DNA of 64,000 nt from Hymenobacter nitidus. GTDB taxonomy: Bacteria; Bacteroidota; Bacteroidia; Cytophagales; Hymenobacteraceae. The notes under the pieces were generated by a model. That model was not told where the DNA came from. It was given only the letters and a program-made list of their open reading frames with translations, and made no database searches. The position numbers and the translations under genes were made by a program. Position 1 is the stretch's first letter, and every line of letters begins with the position of its first letter. This document shows, one piece after another, positions 19,639 to 27,881 of this stretch. The DNA lies in the NCBI RefSeq assembly GCF_020447315.1, contig NZ_JAJADQ010000004.1, forward strand, positions 186,001-250,000. Direction: 5' to 3'.

Positions 19639-20589
19639 CTATAGTCTGCGTTTTGAATAAAAAGCCAAAAACCCTGAAATCGTCGTTTGCCACTCCTGCG
19701 GGTACTTACGCCAGTAGGGCTCGTGGCCTGCACCGGGGAAGTCGCGGCGCTGCTTCGGGCCTGGCAGGGCGGCATAAATGGCATCGGTTTCGGCGCGGGT
19801 TACGCGCGGGTCGGCGGCGCCCCACATAAGTAACGTAGGCGTCGTAACGTGTCGGGCAAACGCTGTAGCATCGAGGTCAAAGGCCCAGAAGCCATTTTGC
19901 ACCCCGCCCCAGAACACCAGCAGGCCGGCCATGGGAAAAGCCGGCACGTGCATGGAGCTAAAGCGGTTTTCGGCGGTCTGGAGCATACTGCCGTAGGGGC
20001 ACTCCACGATATTGGCGGCCGGCCGGATGCCCAGCTCACTCTCGGCCCGCAGAATGGCCACGGCCCCCATCGACGCGCCATACAGGATAATCGGCGCAGC
20101 CGAATCCTGCTGCTGGAGAAAGGCAAAAGCCGCCGCCACGTCCGCCGATTCGCGGAAGCCCACGGTGGTCTGAAAGCCTTCGGAGCCCCCATTGCCGGCA
20201 AAATCGACCAGCAAAACCGAGTAGCCCAGCTGCCGGAACATGCCGGCTTCGGTCAACAGCTTGGACTTGTTGCTGGTGTAGCCGTGAAACAGCGCTACCG
20301 TGCCCCTGGCGCTTGCCACGGGGCTGTACCAGGCTTCCAGCTTACCATTAGGCCCCGGAATAGTAACCGTGCGAAACGCAAAAGCCGGCGCGCCACTGTT
20401 GCGGGGCTTGGGGTTTCGGATGCCCGTGAGCAGCACCCAGGCTTTATCCAGGACAGAAAGCTGCTCGGGGTTTTGGGTGTGGGTGCCGGGCTCATTGGTG
20501 AAGTGCGTGAAGCGCCAGGCGTGCAGAAACGCCACGCTATTCAGTGCCAGAAAACCCAGCAGCAGTAGCCCCAGCAGCCTGCGTTTCAC
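19639..20589 (-). CDS. Alpha/beta hydrolase, membrane-anchored
   Basis: This is a 316 aa protein starting at a GTG that shares one base with the stop codon of the rluE-like gene (TAGTG), which indicates translational coupling. An N-terminal hydrophobic segment (LLGLLLLGFLALNSVAFL) acts as a signal anchor. The hydrolase triad is Ser173 in GASMGA, Asp260 in GAADPRV and His289 in GAGHEP. FHGYTSNKS supplies the oxyanion region. The family resembles BAAT/YqkD-like serine hydrolases, and the substrate is unknown. Confidence 0.85.
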   Translation of the reverse strand: MKRRLLGLLLLGFLALNSVAFLHAWRFTHFTNEPGTHTQNPEQLSVLDKAWVLLTGIRNPKPRNSGAPAFAFRTVTIPGPNGKLEAWYSPVASARGTVALFHGYTSNKSKLLTEAGMFRQLGYSVLLVDFAGNGGSEGFQTTVGFRESADVAAAFAFLQQQDSAAPIILYGASMGAVAILRAESELGIRPAANIVECPYGSMLQTAENRFSSMHVPAFPMAGLLVFWGGVQNGFWAFDLDATAFARHVTTPTLLMWGAADPRVTRAETDAIYAALPGPKQRRDFPGAGHEPYWRKYPQEWQTTISGFLAFYSKRRL

Positions 20590-21434
20590 TACCGCCCCGT
20601 GCTGCGGCCGCCACCCGACCGGCCGCCCGCGCCCGAGCTGCGGCCCGCGCCAGGCTTGTAGCCCGATTTGCCCTTGGGCTTGTCATCAGTGGGGCGGCTG
20701 GTTTTGCCCGCGGCCGGTTTGCCGGCACCCCCTGCTCTTGGGGCGCCCGACTTGAAGCCGCCGGGACGACCCGCGCCGGCGGGCTTGGCTGGGGCGTCCT
20801 CTTTGGCCGCGCCGGTGGCTGCTTTGGGCGCGGTGGTTCGTTCGCCGGGCATTTTGGTGGCCGAGTAGGCCGAGCGCAGCTTGGCCGCTTCGGCCTCGGT
20901 CAGCTCGCGCCACTGGCCAGGGGCCAGGCCCGCTACGGGCAGGTGGGCAATCTGCACACGAATCAGACGCAGGGTGGGGAAGCCCACGGCGGCCGTCATC
21001 TTGCGTACCTGCCGGTTCATACCCTGCGAGAGGGTGATTTTCAGCCAGGAAGTAGGAATGGCCGCCCGAAAGCGAATGGGCTTGCTCCGCTCCCAGATGT
21101 CGGCGGGCGGCTCGGGCAGCAGTTCGGCTTCGGCCGGAGCGGTGTAGCTGGTTTTGATGTCGACGCCGCGGCGCAGGTTGGCCAGGGCTTCTTCCGTCGG
21201 AACGCCTTCTACCTGGGCCAAGTAGGTTTTGGGTACCTTGTAGCGCGGCTCCGAGAGGCGGTGCTGCAGGCCCTTGTCATCGGTGAGCAGCACGAGGCCC
21301 TCACTGTCGTAGTCGAGGCGGCCCACGGGGTACACGCCGGGTACGGGCACGAAGTCTTTGAGCGTGGCGCGGCCGTTCTCATCAGTGAATTGGGTGAGAA
21401 CTTCGAAGGGTTTGTTGACGAGAACGTAGCGCAT
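20589..21434 (-). CDS. RluE-type rRNA pseudouridine synthase with basic C-terminal tail
   Basis: The product is 281 aa. Residues 1-195 form the RsuA/RluB/E/F catalytic core without an S4 domain, with catalytic Asp41 in GRLDYDSEGLVLL and a later MNRQVRKMTAAVGFPTLRL motif. This fits RluE, which modifies a single uridine of 23S rRNA. From about residue 200 a low-complexity tail rich in Gly, Ala, Pro, Lys and Arg (GAGRSSGAGGRSGGG) makes it longer than E. coli RluE. It probably heads an operon with the hydrolase and the Imm53-like gene. Confidence 0.88.
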   Translation of the reverse strand: MRYVLVNKPFEVLTQFTDENGRATLKDFVPVPGVYPVGRLDYDSEGLVLLTDDKGLQHRLSEPRYKVPKTYLAQVEGVPTEEALANLRRGVDIKTSYTAPAEAELLPEPPADIWERSKPIRFRAAIPTSWLKITLSQGMNRQVRKMTAAVGFPTLRLIRVQIAHLPVAGLAPGQWRELTEAEAAKLRSAYSATKMPGERTTAPKAATGAAKEDAPAKPAGAGRPGGFKSGAPRAGGAGKPAAGKTSRPTDDKPKGKSGYKPGAGRSSGAGGRSGGGRSTGR

Positions 21435-21481
21435 CAGCGTAAAAACTTGGGGTACAGAGAAAATCAGGAAAAGCGGCGGGC

Positions 21482-21883
21482 TTAGCGCGGCCGGAGCCGG
21501 TGCCCCGGAATCAGCTGTACCACGTCGCCGCTGGGGTACACCACGAACTCGCCACTGTCGCGACTCACGTCGCCGGCTTTGGTTTGTTCGCGGTAGCTAT
21601 GGCGCACAAAGGTACCAATCCGAACCTCGCCCCGCGCTACTTTTCCCGAAACTGCCGGTGTTGCGGTGCTGCTGTCGGCGCCGAGCCGGGCCGCGCGCAC
21701 CGCATACGCCGCCGAATCCTGGCGGGTGAAGGGCTTAGTGTCGAACTCACCGGCCCGGTAGCTGGCCGGGTCGCCGAGGCGGTTGCTCACGTATTCACCC
21801 ACCGCCAGCTCGGCCCGTTTTTCCGGAGAGTTGTTGCAGGACGTGAGCAGCCAAGGAGACATCAGGAATAAGCGAATTCGCAT
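21482..21883 (-). CDS. Hypothetical lipoprotein
   Basis: This is a 133 aa protein with a short signal and lipobox (PWLLTSC, Cys16), so a lipid anchor is likely. The mature part has a charged helix (EKRAELAVGEYVSNRLGDPASY) followed by strands and ends in VVYPSGDVVQLIPGHRLRPR. No catalytic motif is visible and the function is unknown. It lies 47 nt upstream of the rluE-like gene on the same strand. Confidence 0.6.
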   Translation of the reverse strand: MRIRLFLMSPWLLTSCNNSPEKRAELAVGEYVSNRLGDPASYRAGEFDTKPFTRQDSAAYAVRAARLGADSSTATPAVSGKVARGEVRIGTFVRHSYREQTKAGDVSRDSGEFVVYPSGDVVQLIPGHRLRPR

Positions 21884-21890
21884 AAGAAAA

Positions 21891-21988
21891 CAGTAGCGCG
21901 AAGCTCCAGCTTCGCGGTTCGTTGAACATCGTTGGTGCAGTCAAACGGCCTTAGCAACGATACGCGAAGCTGGAGCCTCGCGCCACTG
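21891..21988. repeat. CAGTAGCGCGAA-type inverted repeat, copy 1
   Basis: The arms starting CAGTAGCGCGAAGCTCCAGC and, at the far end, ACGCGAAGCTGGAGCCTCGC are inverted copies about 27 nt long. The middle contains GCAACGATA. A second element of the same length and boundaries lies at 35707-35802. Confidence 0.8.
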
Positions 21989-21991
21989 CTG

Positions 21992-24067
21992 CTAGATGCC
22001 GCCCGAATACTTACGCGTGGCCCATTCGGCTGTTATCAGCGCCAGCAGCAGAAAAAACAGCCATTTCAGGTTAATCAGGTCCTTCAGATCTTCCTGCGTG
22101 TAGAGCACGGGCTTGGCGTTGGCCTTCTCAATATCCTGGGTGAGCTGGGCAAACTGGCCGGGATAGTACAGCCGGGCGCCGCTGCGGTTCGCCAGCTGAT
22201 AGAGCAGGTTATGGTCGGCGCGGGCTTCCAGGGTTTCGAGCTGCTGCTCCTGCACCAGCAGCTCGCCGCGGTCCTGCTGGGGCTGGCCGCCGAGCGTGGC
22301 GGTGGCTACATAGCGGTAGAGGCCGCCGGGCAGCACGCCCAGGTGCAGCGGTGCCCCATCTTCGCTGTTGGTAAAGCTGAAGGTACGGGTGCGGCTCCGC
22401 TCATCCGTCAGCGCCAGCTTGATCTGCTGGCCGTAGATGCGCTCAAAAATAGCGTTGTACGTCTCGGCCCCGAACGTCACGTCATCGGCGGTGCTGAAGG
22501 CGTCCTGGGTGGGATACACATCGAGACGCTTCTTGTTGGCGTTGGCCGTGAGCAATTGCAGGGTCCGGATGATGAGCCGGTCGTAGGCTTCGGGCCGGTC
22601 GGTGTGGTCGGCGGCTTCCTGCAGGCGCCACTGCCAGCTGCCGTCGGTCAGGAGCGTGGCCTGGCGCTGGGCCGGCGTGCCCCCGAGTACCAGCAGCGGC
22701 TTCTGGGTTTTGAGGCGCCCCACCTGCTGATACAGGGCTACTTCGGCGCCGCTGTTCACGCGCAAATCTCCGAAGGGCACGGCCGCCGGCGGGTAGGCCC
22801 CAAAGCGGCGCAAAGCTTCTTCCTCGAAGGTGAAGCGCGAAAAAGCCGGGTTCAGCACCGGCGTCACTTCGTCGGTCTGGGAGCCGCGGGGCGTGATGGT
22901 GAGGCCCGTGCCGAAGGAGTTGTAGGCAGTAAAATCAGACTGGGCCCCCACGATGTAAAGGGTCGGGACTTTGCGGCGCTGGACGGCGGCCAGCACCTCG
23001 GCTCCCACGCCCCCGCGGGCCGGCAGCTGGTGCAGAATGGCCACGTCGTAGTCCTGGGCCTGCAGGGGTGTGATGCCGGGCAGGTAAGTTGTCAGGGCGA
23101 AGTTGTCGTTTTGCTGAATGGCGGCCCGCAGCGCTTTCAGATCGGGGTGGGGGGCGGCGCCGGCCAGCAGCACGCGCAGCTTGCCCTTCACTACTTCGAG
23201 GTAGGCGCTTTTATTGTTGTTGAGGGTGGTAAACTCGCCGGCCAGGGGCTGCACCACCACTTCGTAGCGGTGCTTGCCGGGCGTGTTGGCCGTGAGCAGG
23301 AAAGTCGTTTTCTGGCTGCGCCGACTACCGGTGAGCGGCACGCGGCGGGTTTCGAGCACCCGGCCATTCTCGCGCAGCTGTACCGAGGCCTCGCCGCTAC
23401 TGAAGCCGCTGTAGTCGATTTCGGCTTCAATCGGGAACCGGTTGCCGCTAAAAGCTACCCGGTTGTAGGTCAGCTGGGCCAGGCGCACGTCCTTCTTGGG
23501 CAGCGTGTCGCCGACGGCTACGCTGTAAATCGGGAACGAAAACTCGGAGTAGACCGGGGAGCGGCCCTGGTTCACAATGCCATCCGACACGAGCACCACA
23601 CCGGCCAGGTTGCGCCCGTCGTAGCTTTCCCCGATGCCGGACAGCAAGCCGTCGAGGTCGGACGAAGCGGCCTGGAAACGCAGGGAGTCGGGCCGGGCCG
23701 GGCGGGTGCCGGGGCTCAGCGTGCGGGTTTCGACCTGAAAGCCCTTGGCGCGCAGGGAAGCCGCCAGCTGGGTGAGGCCCGCCGTCGTTTGGCTGAGTAC
23801 CGGCGGGGGCGTAAACAGGCCCACCGACTGGGAGTTATCCACGGCCAGCACAATGGTGGGCTGCTCCTTGGTCGTCGTCGTGGTCTTGACGAAGGGCGAG
23901 AGCAGCAGAAAGCACAGGAAGCTCACGACCACGAAGCGCAACGCGGCCAGGGCGTAGTTCACGGGCTTACTCCAGGGCGCTTTGGCCGAGTAGAGCAGAG
24001 CCGCGTAACCCGCGCCCACGGCCAGGCACAGCAGAATTAACCAGGGAGAAGCAGCGGTGGACAGCAA
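21992..24067 (-). CDS. VWA-domain membrane protein
   Basis: The product is 691 aa and apparently starts at TTG 24067. It has two N-terminal helices (about 8-60), then a von Willebrand A-like domain (IVLAVDNSQSVG, a MIDAS-like DxSxS; GVVLVSDGIVNQG). Ig-like and glutamine-amidotransferase-like regions follow, and one C-terminal helix (LKWLFFLLLALITAEW) ends the protein. This layout resembles BatA/BatB-related proteins and the large VWA membrane proteins of Bacteroidetes. A role in periplasmic complex assembly is inferred. No MoxR or other bat gene lies next to it, and the start codon is uncertain. Confidence 0.78.
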   Translation of the reverse strand: MLSTAASPWLILLCLAVGAGYAALLYSAKAPWSKPVNYALAALRFVVVSFLCFLLLSPFVKTTTTTKEQPTIVLAVDNSQSVGLFTPPPVLSQTTAGLTQLAASLRAKGFQVETRTLSPGTRPARPDSLRFQAASSDLDGLLSGIGESYDGRNLAGVVLVSDGIVNQGRSPVYSEFSFPIYSVAVGDTLPKKDVRLAQLTYNRVAFSGNRFPIEAEIDYSGFSSGEASVQLRENGRVLETRRVPLTGSRRSQKTTFLLTANTPGKHRYEVVVQPLAGEFTTLNNNKSAYLEVVKGKLRVLLAGAAPHPDLKALRAAIQQNDNFALTTYLPGITPLQAQDYDVAILHQLPARGGVGAEVLAAVQRRKVPTLYIVGAQSDFTAYNSFGTGLTITPRGSQTDEVTPVLNPAFSRFTFEEEALRRFGAYPPAAVPFGDLRVNSGAEVALYQQVGRLKTQKPLLVLGGTPAQRQATLLTDGSWQWRLQEAADHTDRPEAYDRLIIRTLQLLTANANKKRLDVYPTQDAFSTADDVTFGAETYNAIFERIYGQQIKLALTDERSRTRTFSFTNSEDGAPLHLGVLPGGLYRYVATATLGGQPQQDRGELLVQEQQLETLEARADHNLLYQLANRSGARLYYPGQFAQLTQDIEKANAKPVLYTQEDLKDLINLKWLFFLLLALITAEWATRKYSGGI

Positions 24068-24242
24068 AGGCAGAGCGAAGAATGGAGCACTAAGAACCCC
24101 GAAGATAGCCGGGAAGTTGCTTGCAATAACGGGGTAAACGAGGTGAAGGTAGAAAGTTGTGGGGCAGAAGTTCGCCCACTATTCGCCCCGGCCCGAAAGA
24201 GAATAGGATATATTGTCGGCAAGTATTCAACAGTGTATAAGT

Positions 24243-24836
24243 ATGCAGAAGCTATTCCCGGTGTTGTTCGTCGTCATCTGTGGGCTGTTTTTGCTGTGGG
24301 CTGAAATGGGGGCATCAGGGTTAGAACCCCTTGCCGCAGTTCAGCACCCGCTGGCCCTGGATTGGCAAGATACCCTTGAATTAAATGCTTCAGGACCATC
24401 CTGTACGGAGTGGGGTGGGACCCAGGAGGTTATAAAGGTTTATCTTGATTTCTATCAGGCGCAGCAAAATGGGTTAGACTATAAGCAGAGCAACTTGGCG
24501 CCACGGGTTGCCGTCTGGCTGCGGGATACGCTGCCTTGCCCTCAAGGGGGGCCGGAAAGACGGCTAACCCTGGTGGGCTATAAACTCTTGACCCTTGCCG
24601 AGGAAGCAGCAATTGTGCGGTATATGCAGGAGCTACTGCCGCACAGTTTGGAAAGTGGGCCTCCAGCTTCAGGAATTCCGTTTTCGGATGGCAATAGGTA
24701 CTATATCAGGCTATACGGTAGAACAACAAAGAAATTGGAGTTCCTCGTGCGAGACAGTAAGTACGAATGGAATGACTTTGGGCCTCTGAGGCATAGGCTT
24801 TTCCCCAAACAGGTCGTTCTGGATGCCGGAAGCTAA
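24243..24836 (+). CDS. Hypothetical secreted protein
   Basis: This is a 197 aa protein from ATG 24243, with a signal or anchor segment (FPVLFVVICGLFLLWAEM). The remainder is polar with two cysteines and has no motif I can place; YYIRLYGRTTKKLEFLVRD suggests beta strands. It is less GC-rich than its neighbours and stands alone on the plus strand between minus-strand genes, so it may be a late insertion. Function unknown. Confidence 0.5.
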   Translation: MQKLFPVLFVVICGLFLLWAEMGASGLEPLAAVQHPLALDWQDTLELNASGPSCTEWGGTQEVIKVYLDFYQAQQNGLDYKQSNLAPRVAVWLRDTLPCPQGGPERRLTLVGYKLLTLAEEAAIVRYMQELLPHSLESGPPASGIPFSDGNRYYIRLYGRTTKKLEFLVRDSKYEWNDFGPLRHRLFPKQVVLDAGS

Positions 24837-24920
24837 TCACACCCCCTTCTCCAGCCTCCAAGAATGGGGAGTAGTATTCTAACCCGTAACCCGCCCACTA
24901 CTACGCGGCAGGCCGCCAGA

Positions 24921-25008
24921 TGAAAATCACGGGAGCTCCTGTGAAAAGCATGCGAGGCCGAGTGAATTTCATGCTCGTTCCCGTGATTTTCACGGGCGCT
25001 CCTGTGAA
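24921..25008. repeat. Mixed direct and inverted repeat
   Basis: TGAAAATCACGGGA (24921-24934) is perfectly inverted at 24979-24992. In addition GGGAGCTCCTGTGAA (24931-24945) is repeated directly at 24994-25008 with one change. The rest of the 24837-25053 gap holds no gene I can support. Confidence 0.7.
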
Positions 25009-25053
25009 TTTGATGCCCCGTCCTCTGATTTGACTCCGGGTGCCCGCCAGATG

Positions 25054-25791
25054 CTACCGCACCGTTACCAGTTCCTTACTTTCCAGCATCCGCACCGGGG
25101 AAATAACTTTCTCATCCAGGGGAATATTCCGGCCGTACCGCTCGCGCAGCTTGGCCTGCACCGCCGGGTGGCTCAGGTCAAACTCGCGCAGGGTCTGGAG
25201 CTGGCCGATTTCGCGGCCGGTGGCGGTTTTGTACATCTTCCAGAGCAGCTCTGAACAGTAAATCCGCTCGTCGCTCCAGCCAAAGTAGAGGTCGTAGTTC
25301 TTGCCCTGATACTGCCGGCCGGCCGCTTGCAGGCGCTGCAGCACCTGGGGCGTCAGCACGGTTTTGGCGTCGCGCAGGCGCTTTACTACGAAGCGGCCGT
25401 CTTTGCCCCGGGCTACCCATTTGGCCAATGACGTTTCACTGACCGGCTGCACCGCTTCGTACACGCGCCACTCCTGGCCGCGCCGGAACAGGATGCCGCA
25501 GTGGCTGTATTCCGATTTGGTAGCCAGCTGAATGGCCCGGCTCTGCGCCGACTGTGAGGTCTGGAAGATCAGGTCGCCGTCGTGCAGCTGCGGGGCGGCT
25601 GCGGCCACGGCCGTTTCGGCGTGGCGCCCCGCCTGGAAGGCGTGCAGGCGCCGGGCAAGCCGGGCGGGTACGGAGAGTTTCCAGAGGCCAGCGGCACCCA
25701 GCACGAGCAGCGCCACGAACAGCCACGCCGGAACGCGGGTAATAAAAGAAGAAACGGAAGAAGCCCGCTGTACTGAGGAAAGCCTAGCCAT
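25054..25791 (-). CDS. YiiX/YebB-like NlpC/P60 family hydrolase
   Basis: The product is 245 aa from ATG 25791. An N-terminal membrane anchor (PAWLFVALLVLGAAGLW) is followed by a permuted papain-like domain. LHDGDLIFQTS marks its first strand, SEYSHCGILF carries a conserved His, and the catalytic Cys lies in RIYCSELLWKMY. YiiX-type proteins are thought to act as lipid- or peptide-directed hydrolases in the envelope; the substrate is unknown. The adaptor-like gene lies 75 nt upstream on the same strand. Confidence 0.82.
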   Translation of the reverse strand: MARLSSVQRASSVSSFITRVPAWLFVALLVLGAAGLWKLSVPARLARRLHAFQAGRHAETAVAAAAPQLHDGDLIFQTSQSAQSRAIQLATKSEYSHCGILFRRGQEWRVYEAVQPVSETSLAKWVARGKDGRFVVKRLRDAKTVLTPQVLQRLQAAGRQYQGKNYDLYFGWSDERIYCSELLWKMYKTATGREIGQLQTLREFDLSHPAVQAKLRERYGRNIPLDEKVISPVRMLESKELVTVR

Positions 25792-25866
25792 GGCTAAACG
25801 TAGGCAGAAACCCGGGCTCCGGCAAGCGCGTGGCCGGCCGGGCACACGAGTTCTAGGGGCCGGCCG

Positions 25867-26571
25867 CTATTCCTGGGCTATCGACAGCGAAGAATGCAGC
25901 TGCCGGCGCTTGAGGCCGGGCCGGCCTTTAGCCGTTTCGGCCAGGGGCAGCCGGGGCCCGGCTGGCGTGGCGGCCACCAGCAGCGGCGCGCCAACAACCG
26001 CCCCGGCCACGGACTTGCGCACGTGCAGCGTGATTGTGGGCGTAGCGCCGGCCTCGTGCCACTCCGTTATTTTGCCCCGCACGCTGGCGCCATTGGCATG
26101 GGCTATGGCTACCTGCACACTGTCGCCGGGGTGTAGGCTCAGGCTGGCCGGGTGCAGGCGCACGAGCAGGCGCGTCTGGTCGGTGAGAACGGTGAGGGGC
26201 ACCTGGGGCGTGAGTACTTCGCCCACCGGGGCCTGGGCGCGGGCAAGCACGCCGTCGTGGGGCGCGTTGAGGTAGGCCACGGCGTTGGAGGAGCGCACGC
26301 GCAGCTTTGCCAGCACCTGGCCCCGGCGTACGTACTGGCCTTCGTAAAAATAGAGTTCGACCAGCGTGCTAGGCGCGGAGGCCGTTATGGTGGTGGTCGT
26401 AAAGCCTACCAGTCGGCTAACTGCCTGCGGATTGGGCTTCGGGGCCACGGGGGCAATGGCCAGGGCCGGCGGGGTCGAGCGGAGCTGCTGCGGGCGGGGC
26501 CGCGGCCCGATAGATGCTGCGAAGCTAACGATAGTGGCCGCAAGCAATAAAAGTGCTACTAGAAATTTCAT
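25867..26571 (-). CDS. Short HlyD-like periplasmic adaptor with biotinyl-lipoyl-like domain
   Basis: This is a 234 aa protein with a signal peptide (FLVALLLLAATIVSFAA) and a Pro-rich linker. The barrel-sandwich pattern of RND/HlyD adaptors follows: LVELYFYEGQYVRRGQVLAKL, then NAPHDGVLARAQAPVGEVLTP. A short beta-barrel part comes next. The long coiled-coil hairpin is missing and no inner-membrane pump or TolC gene is near. It may be a minimal adaptor or have lost its transport role. Confidence 0.7.
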   Translation of the reverse strand: MKFLVALLLLAATIVSFAASIGPRPRPQQLRSTPPALAIAPVAPKPNPQAVSRLVGFTTTTITASAPSTLVELYFYEGQYVRRGQVLAKLRVRSSNAVAYLNAPHDGVLARAQAPVGEVLTPQVPLTVLTDQTRLLVRLHPASLSLHPGDSVQVAIAHANGASVRGKITEWHEAGATPTITLHVRKSVAGAVVGAPLLVAATPAGPRLPLAETAKGRPGLKRRQLHSSLSIAQE

Positions 26572-26836
26572 GGTTGGAGTTGCCCTCGCACACGACCCGG
26601 CGGCCAGCAGGCAAAAGCTGGTTGGGGAGGCACGATACTAAGGCGCTGGAAGTGACGGGCAGGCGCGATACGCCTATCGGGTAAGCAGACGAATGAGCGG
26701 CTGGCTTACTTTAAATGCCCGGGATTTTTTAGCAACGTACTGCCGGGCACCGGGTATCAACGGCGCCACCCGCGTAATGTTCAGCCCGGCGCCCGCCCCA
26801 ACCTGGAATACCAGCTTCACCGCCTTGCACACCACA

Positions 26837-26873
26837 AAAAAGCAGCGCGCGGCCGAAGCCACGCGCTGCTTTT
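26837..26873 (-). terminator. Intrinsic terminator downstream of fabG
   Basis: AAAAGCAGCGCG (26837-26848) pairs with CGCGCTGCTTTT (26862-26873), and a TTTTTT tract follows on the minus strand. The other bases of 26572-26899 show only short overlapping ORFs on both strands that I do not accept as genes. Confidence 0.85.
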
Positions 26874-26899
26874 CTCACGCACAATGAAAGAGTTGGAGC

Positions 26900-27649
26900 C
26901 TAGGTCAGCATGCCGCCATCTACCTGCAGCACCTGGCCGCTGATGTAGCTGCTGTCGTCGGAGGCGAGGAAGGCGGTGGCTTTGGCCACGTCTTCGGGGG
27001 TGCCGCCGCGCTTCAGCGGAATGGCTTTGCGCCACTCTTCCACCACTTTCTGGTCCAGCTCGCCGGTCATTTCAGTTTCGATGAAGCCGGGGGCAATGGC
27101 GTTGCAGCGGATGTTGCGCGAGCCCAGCTCCAGGGCCACCGACTTGGTGAAGCCGATGATACCAGCCTTGCTGGCGGCGTAGTTGGCCTGGCCCGCGTTG
27201 CCCTTGATGCCCACCACCGAGGTCATGTTGATGATGCTGCCGGCTTTGGCGCGCATCATGGGCTTGGTGGCGGCCTTGGTCAGGTTGAACACCGACTTCA
27301 GGTTCACGGCCAGCACCTGGTCCCACTGCTGCTCGCTCATGCGCATCAGCAGGCCGTCCATGGTGATGCCGGCGTTGTTTACGAGGATATCCAGCTTGCC
27401 AAACTCGGCCACCACGTCTTCCACCAGCTTTTCGGCCTGGGCGTAGTCGGAGGCATCGGAGCGGAAGCCTTTGATTTTGGTGCCGTGGGCGGCCAGCTCC
27501 TGTTCCAGCTGCTGACCTTTCTCCACGCTGGAGAGGTAGGTGAATGCCACATTAGCCCCAAGCTGGGCGAAATACACCGCAATGGCGCGGCCAATTCCTT
27601 TGGAAGCACCCGTAATGAGGGCCACTTTTCCGTCGAGCAGTTTCGTCAT
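26900..27649 (-). CDS. fabG: 3-oxoacyl-[acyl-carrier-protein] reductase
   Basis: The product is 249 aa from ATG 27649; the longer frame upstream reads through a repeat region. It is a classical short-chain dehydrogenase with TGASKGIG (13-20), NNAGIT, the catalytic Ser in MTSVVG, and YAASK with the catalytic Tyr and Lys. The ending SGQVLQVDGGM is typical of FabG. It reduces beta-ketoacyl-ACP with NADPH in fatty acid synthesis. TATCTTCG about 8 nt upstream of the ATG resembles a -7 box. It is divergent from the flavoprotein gene. Confidence 0.92.
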   Translation of the reverse strand: MTKLLDGKVALITGASKGIGRAIAVYFAQLGANVAFTYLSSVEKGQQLEQELAAHGTKIKGFRSDASDYAQAEKLVEDVVAEFGKLDILVNNAGITMDGLLMRMSEQQWDQVLAVNLKSVFNLTKAATKPMMRAKAGSIINMTSVVGIKGNAGQANYAASKAGIIGFTKSVALELGSRNIRCNAIAPGFIETEMTGELDQKVVEEWRKAIPLKRGGTPEDVAKATAFLASDDSSYISGQVLQVDGGMLT

Positions 27650-27661
27650 GCGGCGAAGATA

Positions 27662-27875
27662 GGTTTTTTGGTTGTTGGTACTTCGTTTTTGGCTGAAGCT
27701 GCCTGCCGAAGCACAGCGTTTGTCTGCTCGGGCTGTACAGGTCGGACTGATACATTTCGGGTACGCCTCTATCTGTCTGGCGCAGGCAAACATTCGTGCT
27801 ACCAACAAAGCCACCATCTTCGTGTTGCCAATGGGCCTTCGCCAGCCAATACCTAAAAACGAACAACCAAAAACC
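27662..27875. repeat. Large imperfect inverted repeat between fabG and the flavoprotein gene
   Basis: GGTTTTTTGGTTGTT (27662-27676) and CGTTTTT (27684-27690) are inverted as AAAAACG (27855-27861) and AACAACCAAAAACC (27862-27875). Further weak pairing appears inside. It supports placing the flavoprotein start after 27875. Confidence 0.55.
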
Positions 27876-27881
27876 AGCACT

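Noticed and set aside
21932..24040. 702-codon open frame opposite the VWA protein
   Set aside because: Antisense shadow; the minus-strand frame has clear VWA and membrane features.
26674..26887. Overlapping small frames on both strands between the adaptor gene and fabG
   Set aside because: Each covers the fabG terminator or its flank, and neither has a promoter or recognisable sequence.
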